Source of the DNA: Sipunculus nudus
Lineage: Eukaryota; Annelida; Sipuncula; Golfingiida; Sipunculidae
Length of the DNA stretch: 64,000 nt
Direction: 5' to 3'
NCBI GenBank assembly: GCA_026874595.1
Contig: CM049309.1
Coordinates: forward strand, 71,466,926 to 71,530,925
The notes beneath the pieces were generated by a model. It ran no database searches. It was given only the letters and a program-made list of their open reading frames with translations, and was not told the DNA's origin. A program made the position numbers and the translations under genes. Shown here piece after piece: positions 1-31,324 of the stretch. Position 1 is the first letter of the stretch; the number at the start of each line of letters is the position of its first letter.

Positions 1-280
1 TTCCAGGAAACCAGCAACTTCTATTGAAACATAAAGGTACATTTGAACATAAATTTGACTGCTTGTATTTTATGAATATTAGGTAGATACAGTACTGTAT
101 GAGCTGCAGCTCACTGGCCTTTTAAAGACCTTAAATAGTCCTTCAGGCGATAGCTTCACAAGACCTGCAGGTGTTAAGCATGTGCTCTTGAATTGGTGGT
201 CCCAGGCGCTGAATGAAACGGTTGCAAGCTTAACTGAGATGTTAAATGTCATTATGTCTGTTTATATGATATTTTATTAG

Positions 281-1600
281 AACTGACATCAAGACCAGAA
301 CTGGGACCATAGTCTTTACATCAAAACAAATACTGAGGCCATCGTTCTGACATCAAGACCAGAACTGGGACCATAGTCCTGACATCAAAACAAATACTGA
401 GACCATCGTTCTGACATCAAGACCAGAACTGGGACTATAGACTTGACATCAGACAAATACTGAGACCATCGTTCTGACATCAAGACCAGAACTGAACCAT
501 AGTCCTGACATCATAACAAATACAGAGACCATCGTTCTGACATCAAGAACAGAACTGGGACCATAGGCCTAACATCAAAACAAATACTGAGACCATCGTT
601 CTGACATCAAGACCAGAACTGGGACTATAGACTTGACATCAAAACAAATACTGAGACCATTGTTCTGACATCAAGATCAGAACTGGGACCATAGTCCTGA
701 CATCAAAACAAAAACTGAGACCATCGTTCTGACATCAAGACCAGAACTGGGACCATAGTCCTGACATCAAAACAAATACTCAGACATCTTTCTAACATCT
801 AAACCAGAACTGGGACTATAGACTTGACATCAAAACAAATACTGAGACCATCGTTCTGACATCAAGACCAGAACTGGGACTATAGACTTGACATCAAAAC
901 AAATACTGAGACCATCGTTCTGACATCAAGACCAGAACTGGGACCATAGTCTTGACATCAAAACAAATACTGAGACCATCGTTTCTTACATCAAGACCAG
1001 AACTGGGACTATAGACTTGACATCAAAACAAATACTGAGACCATCGTTCTGGCATCAAGACGGGAACTGGGACCATAGTCATGACATCAAAACAAATGCT
1101 GAGACCATCACTCTGACATCAAGACCAGAACTGGGACTATAGAATTGACATCAAAACAAATACTGAGACCATCGTTCTGACATCAAGACCAGAACTAGGA
1201 CCATAGTCTTGACATCAAAACAAATACTGAGACCATCATTTTGACATCAAGACCAGAACTGGGACTATAGACTTGACATCAAAACAAATACTGAGACCAT
1301 CGTTCTGACATCAAGACCAGAACTGGGACCATAGTCTTGACATCAAAACAAATACTGAGACCATCGTTCTGACATCAAGACCAGAACCGGGACATCAAAA
1401 CAAATACTTTGACCATAGTTCTGACATCAAGACCAAGAGTGAGACCATAATTCTGACATCAAGACCAAGAGTGAGACCATAGTTCTGACATCAAGACCAA
1501 GAGTGAGACCATGGTTCTTACATTAAAACCAGACAGAGACCATTGCTCTGACATCAAAACCAAGACTAAGACCATAGTTCTGACATCAAGACCAATTCTG
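281..1600. repeat. Higher-order minisatellite, 64-bp unit of two 32-bp halves
   Basis: About 17 tandem units of 64 bp run from 281 to about 1400. Each unit is two diverged 32-bp halves, both starting GACATCAA and both carrying ACTG-G-ACCAT. The first half has GACCAGAACTGGGACCATAG, the second AACAAATACTGAGACCATCG. From about 1400 to 1600 the array changes to a simpler 32-bp form with GACCAAGAGTGAGACCATAG. It lies in the intron upstream of the first EPG5 exon in the window. Confidence 0.95.
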
Positions 1601-1744
1601 AAATCAGGACCTTAAAAAAATGGTTTCTCTTGAAACCAAGACCAGCCTGATACCTACGTTACAGTATTTCATACTGTAAAGAGATCTGTTAAAGTCTGTA
1701 TTTGATGGTAAGTATTTGGTAGAATGATTTATGTGTTCTTGCAG

Positions 1745-20115
<18,371 letters not shown>

Positions 20116-20132
20116 TATTGTTCTATATATCA

Positions 20133-20322
20133 AATACAGTAAAATCTTGAAATTCCCACCACCAACAAGACCTCAGTCAAGTGGTTTCATTTTAGAGTAT
20201 GTCATCTGAGTGAGGTCTGATAAACAGAGCAAAGCAGAAATGGGACTCACTGTGAAAAAGGGGTCATTATTTTGAGGTGGTCACTAAACTGAGGTGGTCT
20301 TTATGCCAGGTTTAACTGTATA
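20133..20322. mobile_element. Short TIR element in EPG5 3' region
   Basis: The left end TACAGTAAAATCTTG and right end AGGTTTAACTGTATA are imperfect inverted repeats (TACAGT core, TA at the edge). The interior carries GAGGTGGTC motifs. A related right end (AAGTTTAACTGTAC) is near 4300-4315. It would lie in the EPG5 3' UTR if the polyA site is at about 20930. Confidence 0.5.
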
Positions 20323-23300
20323 TATTTATAAAAAAATGTATGTTCTATTTATCCAAGATATAATACTCCTGTATTTATTATATTTTGTTACTGCTTCTTG
20401 CTGCTCCCATATGTCTGTTGTAAGTATTATGTTCATTACCAGTGATGTATATATCTGAATGGCTAAATTATGAAATATGAAAGTCATCAGAGAATTCAGT
20501 GTATAAAATTACAATTTTATTTTATGTTCAGTATTATCTTTATAAAAAATTATTATATTTAAGGTACTTAATTTTGAATTCCATGGAACACAGTTGATTT
20601 ACTAAGGTGACGGTGCTTAGTTGTTATACAAAACTTTTCCAGTTCTCTAGTCATGTACAATTGTTCTGACAATCATACTTTGAAGGCATTAACCACATTG
20701 AGCTTTCAGCTTTGGCAGTCACATGTTTATCTAAATTCCTACAGAAACTACTTGTATAAAAACGTCTGCACTCCTGTTTAAGTTGCAGGTCTAAGGGAGG
20801 AGCGAGCATTTGTGCAGTGTTCTCCCATGTCCATTGAACATAAATCAATGAAAATGTTATGTTTCCATATCTAAGTTTCTTAAGCTACATTTAGTTGGCA
20901 TGTGGATTGCAGAATGCATTATGTAGAATAAATCGGCATGGGGTATTTATTGGAGAGTAGTATAACACTGCTGTGTGGACCAGTGATATCAAAACCTATT
21001 AGATCATGCTATATACAAAACTATACATAGAAATTACATCTGGTAACCCAAACCAGGTCTCATTGTCTCTTTATCGCCTGAGGTATGCGTATCAAATTAT
21101 ACAATGAGAACTCTTGTTTTTCTGCATGTCTCATTTTGCATATGGTGTGGCAAATATATTGTTTAAGACAAAATAACTGGAGTCAGAACAAAATTTCATG
21201 CTTAGGGATTCCTGTGTGTCAATTGAATGCAGCTTTATACAGCTTTGCTACTGTGCACAAGAGGCTTCAAGCTAACTGAATTAATCAACAGTTTGTCTGA
21301 AAAGATGCTTTACCTACCTGATCTTCTGCTTTTTGATGTCCATAAACATATAAAATATTCCGCCTGTAGCTCTGGTTGGTTTGAATTCTGTCAGGCAGTC
21401 TATCCCGTTCCCCCCCCCACCCATCTTTGTATCTCTAGGTGCTTACTATTAATTTTTTATCTGCAATTTTGTGTGCTAATGTGATATAATGCTCGACCTC
21501 TGTTAGAAGAATATTACCATGTATTCCAAGTGAAAGAGCTGCTGTTATTATATAAGTAGGTTTACTTTTTCATTACATTGCTGTAAAGTGGTATATAAAC
21601 TTTTGTTTAGAGGGAAATATAAGTATTAAGACTCACTACTTGTGAGAAAAATGATCATGGTTAAAAGGAATGTGCTTATATCACAGATTAAAAGGATACA
21701 TCTAACGGAAACTGGCAAATCTGTAATGAAGTATCAACAGCCTGCAGAACCCCACAGTGTCTTTGGATGTAGTGTTTGGTTGTTTAATGAAGGGTGAGCA
21801 TTTTGTATTAAGTTAGAAGTACACTATACATGTATTTATGTAAGAGTGTCGGTATAAATTGTTATATTGATTTACAGTCCCAGTGTTCTGTTAATTTTCA
21901 GTGTATGCTGTATATCGGACCACCTAAGAGTTCCTGTTAATAGCTTTGGCTTAGCTGACTTTCAGTCATGCTGAGCTTAAGCTACTGGTCTTATTGCACC
22001 TTTATTTGTTTGTCAGCTTAGCGTCAATTCCCATTGATATGTAAACACTGTGATGATGTACGTTCATTTATTGGAGGATTTATAAAACAGAGAATTCATG
22101 ATACATGATTGAACACAATATGCCTGTTTTAAAAATGGTTCATATATGTCCTCCAGTCTGAGTATTCAGAGAATGACAAACAATGAAACCATGAAAATAG
22201 GATTCTATATGACAATTATATTTAGTATTATGTTGATTTGATTGCATTTGTTATTGATTAATAGTGCAAGTTACATATGTATGATGCAAAAAAAATTTTT
22301 TTATATATACATATGTACAAAAGTTGAAAATTAGAACAAAGGAACATTGATAGATAAGAAGATGTGTGTGTCAAGGTTGTGGTGTAAGATTATAAGATTA
22401 AATAAATTATTATAAATTAATTTATTATAAACATATTAAAATCTTGCTAAAATCAGCATATCCTTCGATCGTTGTTGATACACAACATTGATTTGATTAA
22501 ATGGTCAAATGCTAGATTAACATTTTGAACATCCAGTCACGAGATTTAAAATATTTTACTCTGATTTTCAGTACAACCTCGTGTATTCGCCAACCCTTGG
22601 GCTGTATATAATCAGTATAACACTTCAAGTCTTTCTACACGACTGGATCAAGAAGTGGGGTTATAAAGGATGCAAGCTTACATATCTTGAAAATATTATT
22701 TTCCTGCAAAGCTTTGTTACTATATTGACTTATGATACAGTTGTGGCTTAATTTGTTAGCGTTTAATGGATCAGCCCCCAGCTATCCCCTCCCTCTTAAA
22801 AATCCTGGATCTAGCCTTTTATCAGATATTATAATTCCTTTGAAAATGTAGGTTGAAATAATAGAAAATAGGAGATTTATGTTTTGGAAGAGAATTGTGG
22901 AGATGTTTAAGACTTGGTAGAATTTGGTGCCAGGAAATAGTTTAGACTGTATGCTATAGAATGTAAGTATCCCGCCAGTGTAATTGTCAAAGGTTACGTC
23001 CTCACTGATGATTATCTGTCTGTCAGTTTCTTTGCCCTCCTGGCTTTTTTTTCTAAAGTCTTGATGAACTTCAGTGAAAATTTGCAGTAGGGTAGGGTTA
23101 TTTATGGACCAAGGAGCAAATATTTAAATTTTAAGGTTGATTTGGCTAAAGCTTGCAGATGTATTTTTTACTCTTTTGGTGCTTTCTGGTTTAAGTATGT
23201 ATAAAGAACAATGTCCATACTGGCGGTGTTGGTATTTGATTTTGTTCTGTTTATACTATTAAATTTTTTTTTTTATTAGTTTGATTGTACTGAATTAAAG

Positions 23301-23678
23301 TCGTGCGTACAAATCCATGACAAATGACTTTTTCATGACTGTAGTTTGGCTGTTAGATCTGGTGAACGACTTGTCCAATAGATAAGGAGGAGTTTCTTAT
23401 ATTTGCAAATTAATGTAAATTCGTCAGAATATGAGACCCAGAATGCTGGTATATACGTGATAATGGCAGTGTCACCCGCTAGTTAAACAAGTGTATCACG
23501 CCATAATGACGATAACGCATTTTCAGTTATTGAATCTGTTGGAAACTAAGTTTGTAGCAAGTTGTTCAAAAGAACACACCCAGAGTTCAGCTAGGGAGAG
23601 ACAGATGGCGCTGTCTATACCGCCTGACCGCTTCAAAACACTCTTGGTCTGAGAGACTTTTTTCGTCTGGGATTTTTA
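20323..23678. other. EPG5 3' flank, no gene recognised
   Basis: AT-rich sequence with no supported exon. Short open frames here (such as 21085-21279 and 21227-21484) have no recognisable motifs. A TACATATGTA pair forms a short hairpin around 22271-22316. Confidence 0.5.
20927..20932 (+). promoter_or_regulatory. Candidate EPG5 polyadenylation signal
   Basis: This is the first canonical AATAAA after the EPG5 stop, about 810 bp downstream. GT-rich sequence (TGCTGTGTGG) follows about 40 bp later, as expected for a cleavage site. Later AATAAA motifs exist, so the 3' end is not fixed. Confidence 0.4.
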
Positions 23679-26290
23679 GCTCAGCTGACTATAAGTCATC
23701 TGAGCTAAAGTCGTGGTCCATTGTCCGTCGTCCGTCCGTCCGTCCGTCTTGCCGTCCGTCCGTCCGTAGATGTGGCACGTTTTGAAACCGTAAGACCTAG
23801 GAATCCAAAATTCGGCATAATGTTAGATGTCCCCAAGATCTCCTACCAAGCCGAAAACTAGGTCTTTGCAACTTCGTTCCTTTGAGAAATTAAGGAAAAA
23901 CCTCAATTTTTTATTAAAAACCTATTTTCACACTTCAGGACTGCCTAATATCAAAACCACTCATCTGTTTTTCCTCATATTTACCATAAATATTCCTCTA
24001 TATATTTCCTGTGTACATGCCAGAAATTATGTCTGTATTATTTAATTTAAAAAAGTTATGGGCCCAAACATAATGCATTTTGTAAAAATTCAGGAAAGAT
24101 ATTTGATTACTAAACACAAAAAATGTGAAAGCTATGGACCTTTTTTCCAGTAATATAACTTTAATTAATCAAAATTAAATTGTATATCCAAAATTAGATG
24201 AAAATCTTTTAAATTTTTTAAAATATTAATAAAAATAAAAAATTGGTACCTTAAATTTTGCCCAAATTTGACCATGGCACGTTTTTTTCCTGTAAGTACT
24301 GTGGATTTAATTTTCACAGCATGTTTTTGTTAGCATTTCAACTGTTAACACCCAAAAATTTGAAACTAGTTGATCAAAAACTGTAGATTTTATTCAAGTT
24401 TTCAAGCACCATGTAACATATCGTTTACATCAAGCTAGTGTTATGCAGTTTGCAAGAGCTCAGCTCCCCAGCTTCAGCTGTAAGTTCCTTAAATTCGGCA
24501 TACAGTTAGATGTCTCCAAAATCCCCTATCATGCCAAGAATTTGGTCACTAGGACTTAATACCTTCGAGATATTAATGAAAAACTTTATTTTTCCATTAA
24601 AATCCCATTGTTACACTTCAAGACTGCCAAATATCAAAACCACTGATCTGACTTTAATCATAAATAATATACATATTTTTCAATCTCTATGCACATGCCA
24701 GAATGATGTCAGTATTGCGTAATTGTTTTAAGTTATGGGCCTAAACATAATGCACTTTGTAAAAAATCAAGAAATATATTTACTCCCTTAACAAGGGCAT
24801 TGTTGAAGCTAGAGATTTTTTGTCAGGGATGTAACATTATTTAATCAAGATTCAATCGAATACCCAAAATTAGTTCTGAATTTTGCAAATTTTATAAGTT
24901 ATTAGTATAAATATAAAATTAGTACCTTAAATTTTGCCCAAATGTGACCATGGCACGTTTGTTTCCAGTGAGCACTGTTGATATAATTTTCATATCATGC
25001 ACACATAAGAATTTCAGCTTTTTAGTTTAGAAAGCTGAAAGAAATTGGCAAAAAATTGTAGCTTTTATTAATGTTTTTTATGAGACCCTGTCAGACTTTG
25101 GCTCTCTCCAGCCCCTCTTGAGTCACCTGTATTATGCATGCTTGAGGCGAGGCATACACGGAATCCAGGCAGCTTATGGCCAGCCACAGTTGATCCAGGT
25201 GTCCAACCCAACTCATCTATTAGTTTTAACCAACAACATAACAATAAACAATAAATTAATAAATTTTTATTGGTTTTTAATAACAAATTAAAGAAAAATA
25301 GAAAAGGAATTTGTTAGTTTATAATAACAGGAAATTAACTTGCAGTTACTGATGATATAAGAATCTTGTATCGATGGGTAGAATGTCACGTATTCCAAAT
25401 AACACCATGCAGTCACCTATGGCATTTTTCAGTTCAATTTTAATGATAAAGAAGTAAATCATATTATTCATTACTAATCATTAGGGATCATATGAAGGAA
25501 ATTAATGATAGACAAATATGCAGTTGATAATATTAATCTAGATTCCTACTGTGTCTAGTGTGTACATTGATGTGAAATTAGTCCAAAATGAATTTTTTAC
25601 AGTTATTTGTTAATATAAATAAAAGCCATAAAACCAGGTACTTATGATCATTATTTAAATGTGTGAAATTTGTATATTCTGGATTCTCAACATCATTGTT
25701 TGGTGAAAATTGAATAAATACCAGACATGGTGCGAATACTTTGTAATTGTATTTAAATACGAATATGATTATGTACTCCATTATAAAATTTCTTGCATAA
25801 AGAATGGGAATTCAGGTAAAAATGAAAGTATATGAATACTCGTGCAAATACTTTCAAAATGTATTCATGAATGCATTCATTAATATATTCTTTAATATTA
25901 TTTTAATAATCATTTCAGTTATATTTCATTTTAAAAAATCATATGATTCTCTTATTATTTTTAATAAAAATTATATTTGGGACAAAATTTGTAATTTTTT
26001 TTTAAATAAATAGTTAAACTCTTATATTATATGTTCTGCTTATAAGTTATATGGCCAAGTCAAAATCTGTGTGACACTAGTACTCCATTTGTTAATAAAA
26101 TAAATGAAATCAATCCTCTTCCCTGACTCCAAAGGAACTATCAAAATCATACATAAGCTAAACAACAACAACTCATAATACAGCTTATATTTATTACCAC
26201 ACAAAACCAGCATGTACCTCATTTCTAAATAATATTTTTTTATCATATATAACAGCTGAGCGTCGTGAACCATAGGTCCCTTGTTTTTTA
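23679..26290 (+). mobile_element. GCTCAGCTG-ended element with CCGTCCGT tract, copy A
   Basis: It begins TTTTAGCTCAGCTGACT, followed by a CCGTCCGT tract (23724-23768), and ends CAGCTGAGCGTCGTGAACCA...TCCCTTGTTTT at about 26255-26290, so GCTCAGCTG appears inverted at the ends. Inside, about 690 bp is duplicated: 23800-24060 and 24490-24740 share block order (TTCGGCATAN-GTTAGATGT, GAGATATTAA, ATATCAAAACCACT). No intact ORF was seen. A second copy lies at 28922-30100. Confidence 0.65.
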
Positions 26291-26480
26291 CCGAATCCGA
26301 GGCGGATCCAGTATTAAGGAAAAGGAGGAGGGGGGGGGGGGGCAGGGCGAAATAATTGGTCTGAAACCCTGAAAAAAAGTTTGTTGTAGCTGATAAAAGG
26401 GGGCTTCCGAACCCCTCCCCTGGTTCCTCTTCTGAAATCCATAAGAGTCCGAATCATATTGCATGAACAAAGAAAGCTTC
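26290..26480. repeat. G-tract dispersed repeat, copy 1
   Basis: GGCGGATCCAG, an AAGGAAAAGG run into a poly-G tract (26326-26342), GGTCTGAAACCCTGAAAAAA, then GCTGATAAAAGGGGG. The reverse complement of 40590-40765 has the same block order (GGTCTAAAACCCTTAAAGAAA, GGCTGAAAAGGGG). Confidence 0.6.
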
Positions 26481-26910
26481 TGTTTTGCCGTTTTAGCAAA
26501 GTTTTTAAATTACGCAAAAAAAATTATTGTGTTAGGGATCTTGAGAAATGTACAACGCAAGTGAAATGCGGTTGAAATACTTATATTCCGTCTTGCATCG
26601 GAAGGTTTAGACCTACCACCGATTTGATGCTGCCTCTTATAGTCTTTGCGTCTTGTTATGAGACGATGTTATTGAAAGGTTGATGGAAGGTTAAAAGTTC
26701 TTATTCGCCAACTATGCATGTTACTAAGTATGAAATAACATTGCAGATTTGACCATTTGTATACAGATAATATGAATCCTGTCTTGTAAGATATTGATGT
26801 CAGCTATGCATCATTGTATACATTTAAGCTGGACTTTGCTACATGCTGTGTGTACTGTGAAAAAAAATGTTGTTATATAGAATTAGAATTATTTCATCAT
26901 TTTTTTTTCA

Positions 26911-26959
26911 GATTCCAGGCATGGTAAATCAACAAGCTGATCAAGTAGATAAGTTCTAA
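26911..26959 (+). other. Possible orphan terminal exon
   Basis: A strong acceptor (TTTTTTTTCAG) is followed by a frame ending VNQQADQVDKF and TAA (26957-26959), with AATAAA motifs near 27035-27055. No upstream partner exon was identified. It could be an alternative 3' end of EPG5, another gene's last exon, or chance. Confidence 0.15.
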
Positions 26960-27465
26960 ATGCTAGACATGTTTGCAAAAGGCATTGCTGAAAGAATTTC
27001 TGAATGCTGTATTATTATTATTGCATAAAACCCAATAAATAATAAGAAATAAATACCGTTGTTCCGTGGTTCCTGTTTTTAGCAAATGACAAGCGTGACG
27101 TATATGATTTTGATAAACACATCAGTATCTTAACTATTTCGCCTTGCCTTGTGCAAAAGCGCTAGCTTTGGTCATCAGCATAATCTGTCATGTTAATTGA
27201 GCACTATAACTAGCCATAACATTCAGACCTATTTAAAATAAAAACTGATAGGGGCTTGCGAGTGGTGATACAAGTCATGACTGAACACCCATTCTAAATG
27301 TCGGATCAAAATATTTGCTGTGTGGTAGTATTTCACATCAGAGGCTTATATGGTCTTGTTTTATTGGTTTAATATTGAAGAAAATGTTGCACAACATTGG
27401 AGGTGTTTCCCTGGCGGAGGGAACTTTAGTTTGAAGCAGTTTCCGCTACCGCAGTTCCCGCTGTT

Positions 27466-27527
27466 ATGATGGACGGAGAGACAAACTTGCTGTGGAAAAC
27501 GTTGTTAATAACGCTGTATGAATCCAC
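27466..27527 (+). other. Possible first coding exon
   Basis: ATGATGGACGGAGAG opens a frame (MMDGETNLLWKTLLITLYES) running to a strong donor ACGTAAGT (GT at 27528), after a locally GC-richer leader. No downstream exon was found, and the protein family is not recognised. Confidence 0.2.
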
Positions 27528-28921
27528 GTAAGTCATCCATGAATGTAATATTCATTAATTTTTCAACAGAATAATGTCACTATATATCCCCGGGGGGGGA
27601 GGGGGGGGGGGGGGTTCGACAAGCAGATGCAAACTTACTATTAGAAATGGCATGCACATCTACTTATACTACGATTGAACCGAAACTTATAATTTGTACT
27701 GCCATCCAAACGTCTTTACTTATTTAAAAATCGACGCTAGGGTGCCAGGCTGCCGCTATGTGCAGGGTTAAATCACTCCAGAGGATATGGTCAATATCAA
27801 ACAAAGACCAGTCCTAACGGTGACTGCTCCTCTGCAGATGAAATTGCGCACTTGCACTTGCTCTACCAGACAGGAAGTCTGGGTCGTTATTATTCATGGC
27901 GTTCACTTGATCTGATCAATATCGAGTGGCGCTGCCTCCTAACCGGTAACACTACCCTCGCTCACCCCTTGCCAAAGGCATCGGTACAATCCGTACTCGG
28001 CCTTGAAAATATGTCCCCCTTTTGTGTTAGGAAACAGAAAAAAAGTCGAAATACTATACCGTTCGTGAATCACTTCATTGTGTCTTATTTGCATGTTTGT
28101 TTTTGTAACATGCCCAAAAAGAAGTTTCAGAAAGGCAACATTTTTACATGTTTTCACATGTTTGCAGTTTATGTATTATACCTTCGCCATTGATTGTTGG
28201 TTGGTTGGTTGGTAGGTTGGTTGTCTGTTGGCAGCTGCACTTAAAACGTAATGAAAGGATTCTGATGAAATATTGTAGAAGGTATGAGTAATACTCCAGG
28301 AAAAATCCGTTATTTTCTTAATTTTTTTTTCATTCTTAAGATTTTTAGTATACTCTTTATTTTATTCCACGATATTTTAGGCTTCATTTGTTCTGTTGGG
28401 CGGAGCTGACCTATGATGCAAACATCGAGTTCCTGAACGAATTGTGACACATTTCTCTGGGTTATTGTTCATATATTTCCTGCGATTACATGGTATCCGC
28501 AAACGTCTGATCAGGATCCACATAATTTTCGCGATACAGAAAGTTTGCGGAGGTGTTAATTCTGCCCCTTACTGCTTACCAGTTGATCTACGTTCGCGAA
28601 GGCAAACCCGAATATGAGTCATGAACCGTTCGCGGGATGTTTCATGCATAATTTTGCATATAAGCGACGCGAAACACGATTTATATTTTTTCTGTACCAT
28701 TACATTACAGAAATGATGGTTCCCTTTGGGGAATTTTGTATAACTGACTTAAGAATTCCAGAATTAAAGGCTTGTTTATATCGGTAATTATCTGAAAATA
28801 AAGAATGTGTTGCTCGACGTTTTTTAAATTCCTCTGTAGCTTATCATTTAAACGTCATTGTCTTTCATTTAAAAACTCTATCGCTTATGAAAACCCTCTA
28901 GTGATATTACATTGCAGCGAT

Positions 28922-30100
28922 TTTGAGCTCAGCTGACTAATTCATCTGATTTATATAAAGCCATGGTCCTTCGTCCGTAAGGGCACGTTTTGAAACCATT
29001 AGACCATTGAATCCAAATTTGACATAGAGTTAGATGTTCCGGAAAGCTTCTTCCATACCAGAAATTTGGTCACTACGAATATATGAGATATTAGGGAAAA
29101 ACTTCAATTTTCCATTAAAAACCCTTTGTTACAATTGAAGACGGCATAATATCAAAACCACAGATCTGATATTAATCATATTAAATATAACCATTCCTCT
29201 ATCTATTTCCTATGTACATAAAAGAGATTGAATTGTTTACCAAAAATTAGATCTGAATTTTTTTAAAAGTAATACGCATAAATATAAAATCAGAACCTTT
29301 AATTTTGCCAAATTTTTGCCATGGCACTTTTTTCTGTAAGTACTTTTAATTAAATGGTTAAAGCATATACACATAACGATTTAATCTGTTAAAATCTCAT
29401 ATTTGAAAAGGAAAACTTGAAAATTAGGCTAAGTTTTTAATTAGTTTGGAGTCTGTTATTGTATTCACTGGATAGTGAAACTCGAACCAGCCCGCTTTTC
29501 GTCATGCACTGGCGGTCAGCTGTGCCCGGGAACATGATTTGTCATGGGTCACAAGGGGAGTTCCCCTTCTGTGATAGGTGTACAGAAATTCTAATATGTA
29601 CCCTCCCACCCACCCTTCCACAAACTTTTCTTGAAATAGTAATTCAAGGAGGAATCCAGAAGATGCCATTTGGCAATGTAGCATTTTAAAAAAATTAATT
29701 TTCTTTTAAATAATTTTAGGAAAATAAAAAATATAATTAAACCCATCAGTATGCATAATTTGATAATAAATGAGCCTTATTATAGATAAATAGTGGTGCA
29801 ATTTAAAATTGTGAATTCTCAATCAAAATTCAGATATTTATTGTTGTGCAAATTTATTAAATCTTTGTCTTAAAAAAAATAAATACATCTGTGTGCATAA
29901 TGTGATGTTATCTGACCAAATCATTAATAAATGTTGATGCCGTTTAGAATTGTGAATCAACTGATATATTCAGTTATATATGTTATATTGCAAATGTATA
30001 AATTTTATAAACTTGATAAAAGAAATAAGTATATTTTGCATTTGCTAAATTTTCCGAAATTCAGCTGAGCGACGTGATCCATGGGTCTCTTGTTTTTTTG
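28922..30100 (+). mobile_element. GCTCAGCTG-ended element, copy B
   Basis: It starts TTTGAGCTCAGCTGACTAA and ends TTCAGCTGAGCGACGTGATC...TCTCTTGTTTT at 30061-30095. It shares GGCACGTTTTGAAACC, GTTAGATGTNCC, ATATCAAAACCAC and CCATGGCAC with copy A in the same order. It has only a short CCGT motif and lacks the internal duplication. Confidence 0.65.
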
Positions 30101-30199
30101 TTTTTTTGTTTTTTTTTTATCGCCCTCGCTTTCTCGTTCGTGTTTATTGAAACGCAGCTTTATGGATTTGTTTTTTTTTTTTCGTATAAGGTATACTAT

Positions 30200-30530
30200 G
30201 CATTCCAAATGCGACATGTGTTTCCCCTGTTCTAACTGTACGTTCCAATCCATATATAATCAGAATTGTAATCAAACCAATGGGAGCATGGAATATGGCA
30301 TTGTGCATCCAGGTCCAAATTTTAAATATGCGATACCCGCTCTCGTTGGTCTAATAACACCAGGCCAGTCACCCGCTCTCATTGGTCTGATTCTTGGTCC
30401 TGTGTAACAAACGATGTTATCAGACCTCAATATTCTCTGCACATGCACCCTGGTGTTCGTTTCCAGAAAATCTTGCCATACAAAGCAGCGGTCCATGAGA
30501 GAAGATATGAGACGAACGTTGGTATACTGG
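30200..30530. repeat. Dispersed repeat related to 36500-36790
   Basis: Shared ordered blocks are AATCAGAA, TGCATCCAG, ATNCGACACC/ATACCC, CTCTCNTTGGT, ATTGGTCTGATTC and GCACATGC. An ACCGCTGCTTTG-ATGGCAAG segment is at the left of the 36.5 kb copy and appears inverted at the right of this one, so the family probably has inverted ends. Confidence 0.55.
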
Positions 30531-31324
30531 AGCCCTAACTGAGTCCCAATCATTTTAATTTTGTCTAATATAGACTAATGAAGGTATTTACTGTGTATAT
30601 ACGAATGATATGGTGGCCATTGCAGCGTCAACAGCGTTAAGAATGCACCGGCCGGGTTTTCTAATCTATTTCCTGAATGGGATATAGCGGTGTAGCTTGT
30701 ATTTAATCATTATAGTCGCTGGATTGGAGAGCAAATATCAGCTGCATGATACCAAGGATAACAGTCATTGACAACCATCTGGTCCTGTTTGAACAAGCAG
30801 AGAATGGACTATATTGTTCAGAGTAACCTGAAATGTGACATTATATGGTGGTCAATGCAGGAGACGGGCTGTAGACCGCTGATGCAACGTTCTACCTAAT
30901 CTAACGGTCAAAAAACATGTCGTAATAAAAGTCTCCCTTATCAACCGGGGCTGATGATTTCGGAAATATTAAACTTTAAATTAATTAATGATGCTGAAAC
31001 AAGATACTTTCAGTGTGGTAAGTCGAACTGTTCATGTAATCAGAACTTAACCAGAGTTCTCAGCCCGTTAAGGTCCTCAATTAGGGCCCCGCGATCGCCC
31101 ATTCCTCCAAATTGGATGTCAGAATGGTCTGTAATTAATTGCCACAAATCAGTCTTAAAGGGAACAATTCACAGAAAGAAATCAGAGCATTTTTAAAAAG
31201 TTATTTTAAAAAAAGGATTATAAAATATTTGCCTGGAAACCATACTGAAATGAACAGGAGTCTGAATTTTGAAAGCACTGCTCCCCTCATAAGAAAATAA
31301 AATCACTGATTATGCTTGGATATT

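Noticed and set aside
281-1600. CRISPR array (regular repeats of 32 bp)
   Set aside because: Units are directly adjacent with no unique spacers, in a eukaryotic intron; it is a minisatellite.
1731-1744. ATG at 1731 as the start of the first EPG5 exon
   Set aside because: It lies before a clear TTCTTGCAG acceptor, and the EPG5 N-terminal half is missing, so the exon is internal.
23724-23768. A CRISPR-like or regulatory array from the CCGTCCGT tract
   Set aside because: It is a simple 4-bp repeat with no spacers, typical of this mobile family.
23827-24722. Two similar frames starting MSP-SP
   Set aside because: Their likeness comes from the internal duplication of the non-coding GCTCAGCTG element; both contain early stops relative to each other.
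27852-28193. A 113-codon plus-strand frame
   Set aside because: No domain, no plausible upstream leader and overlapping frame on the other strand; nearby GGTTGGTTGG tract suggests repeat DNA.
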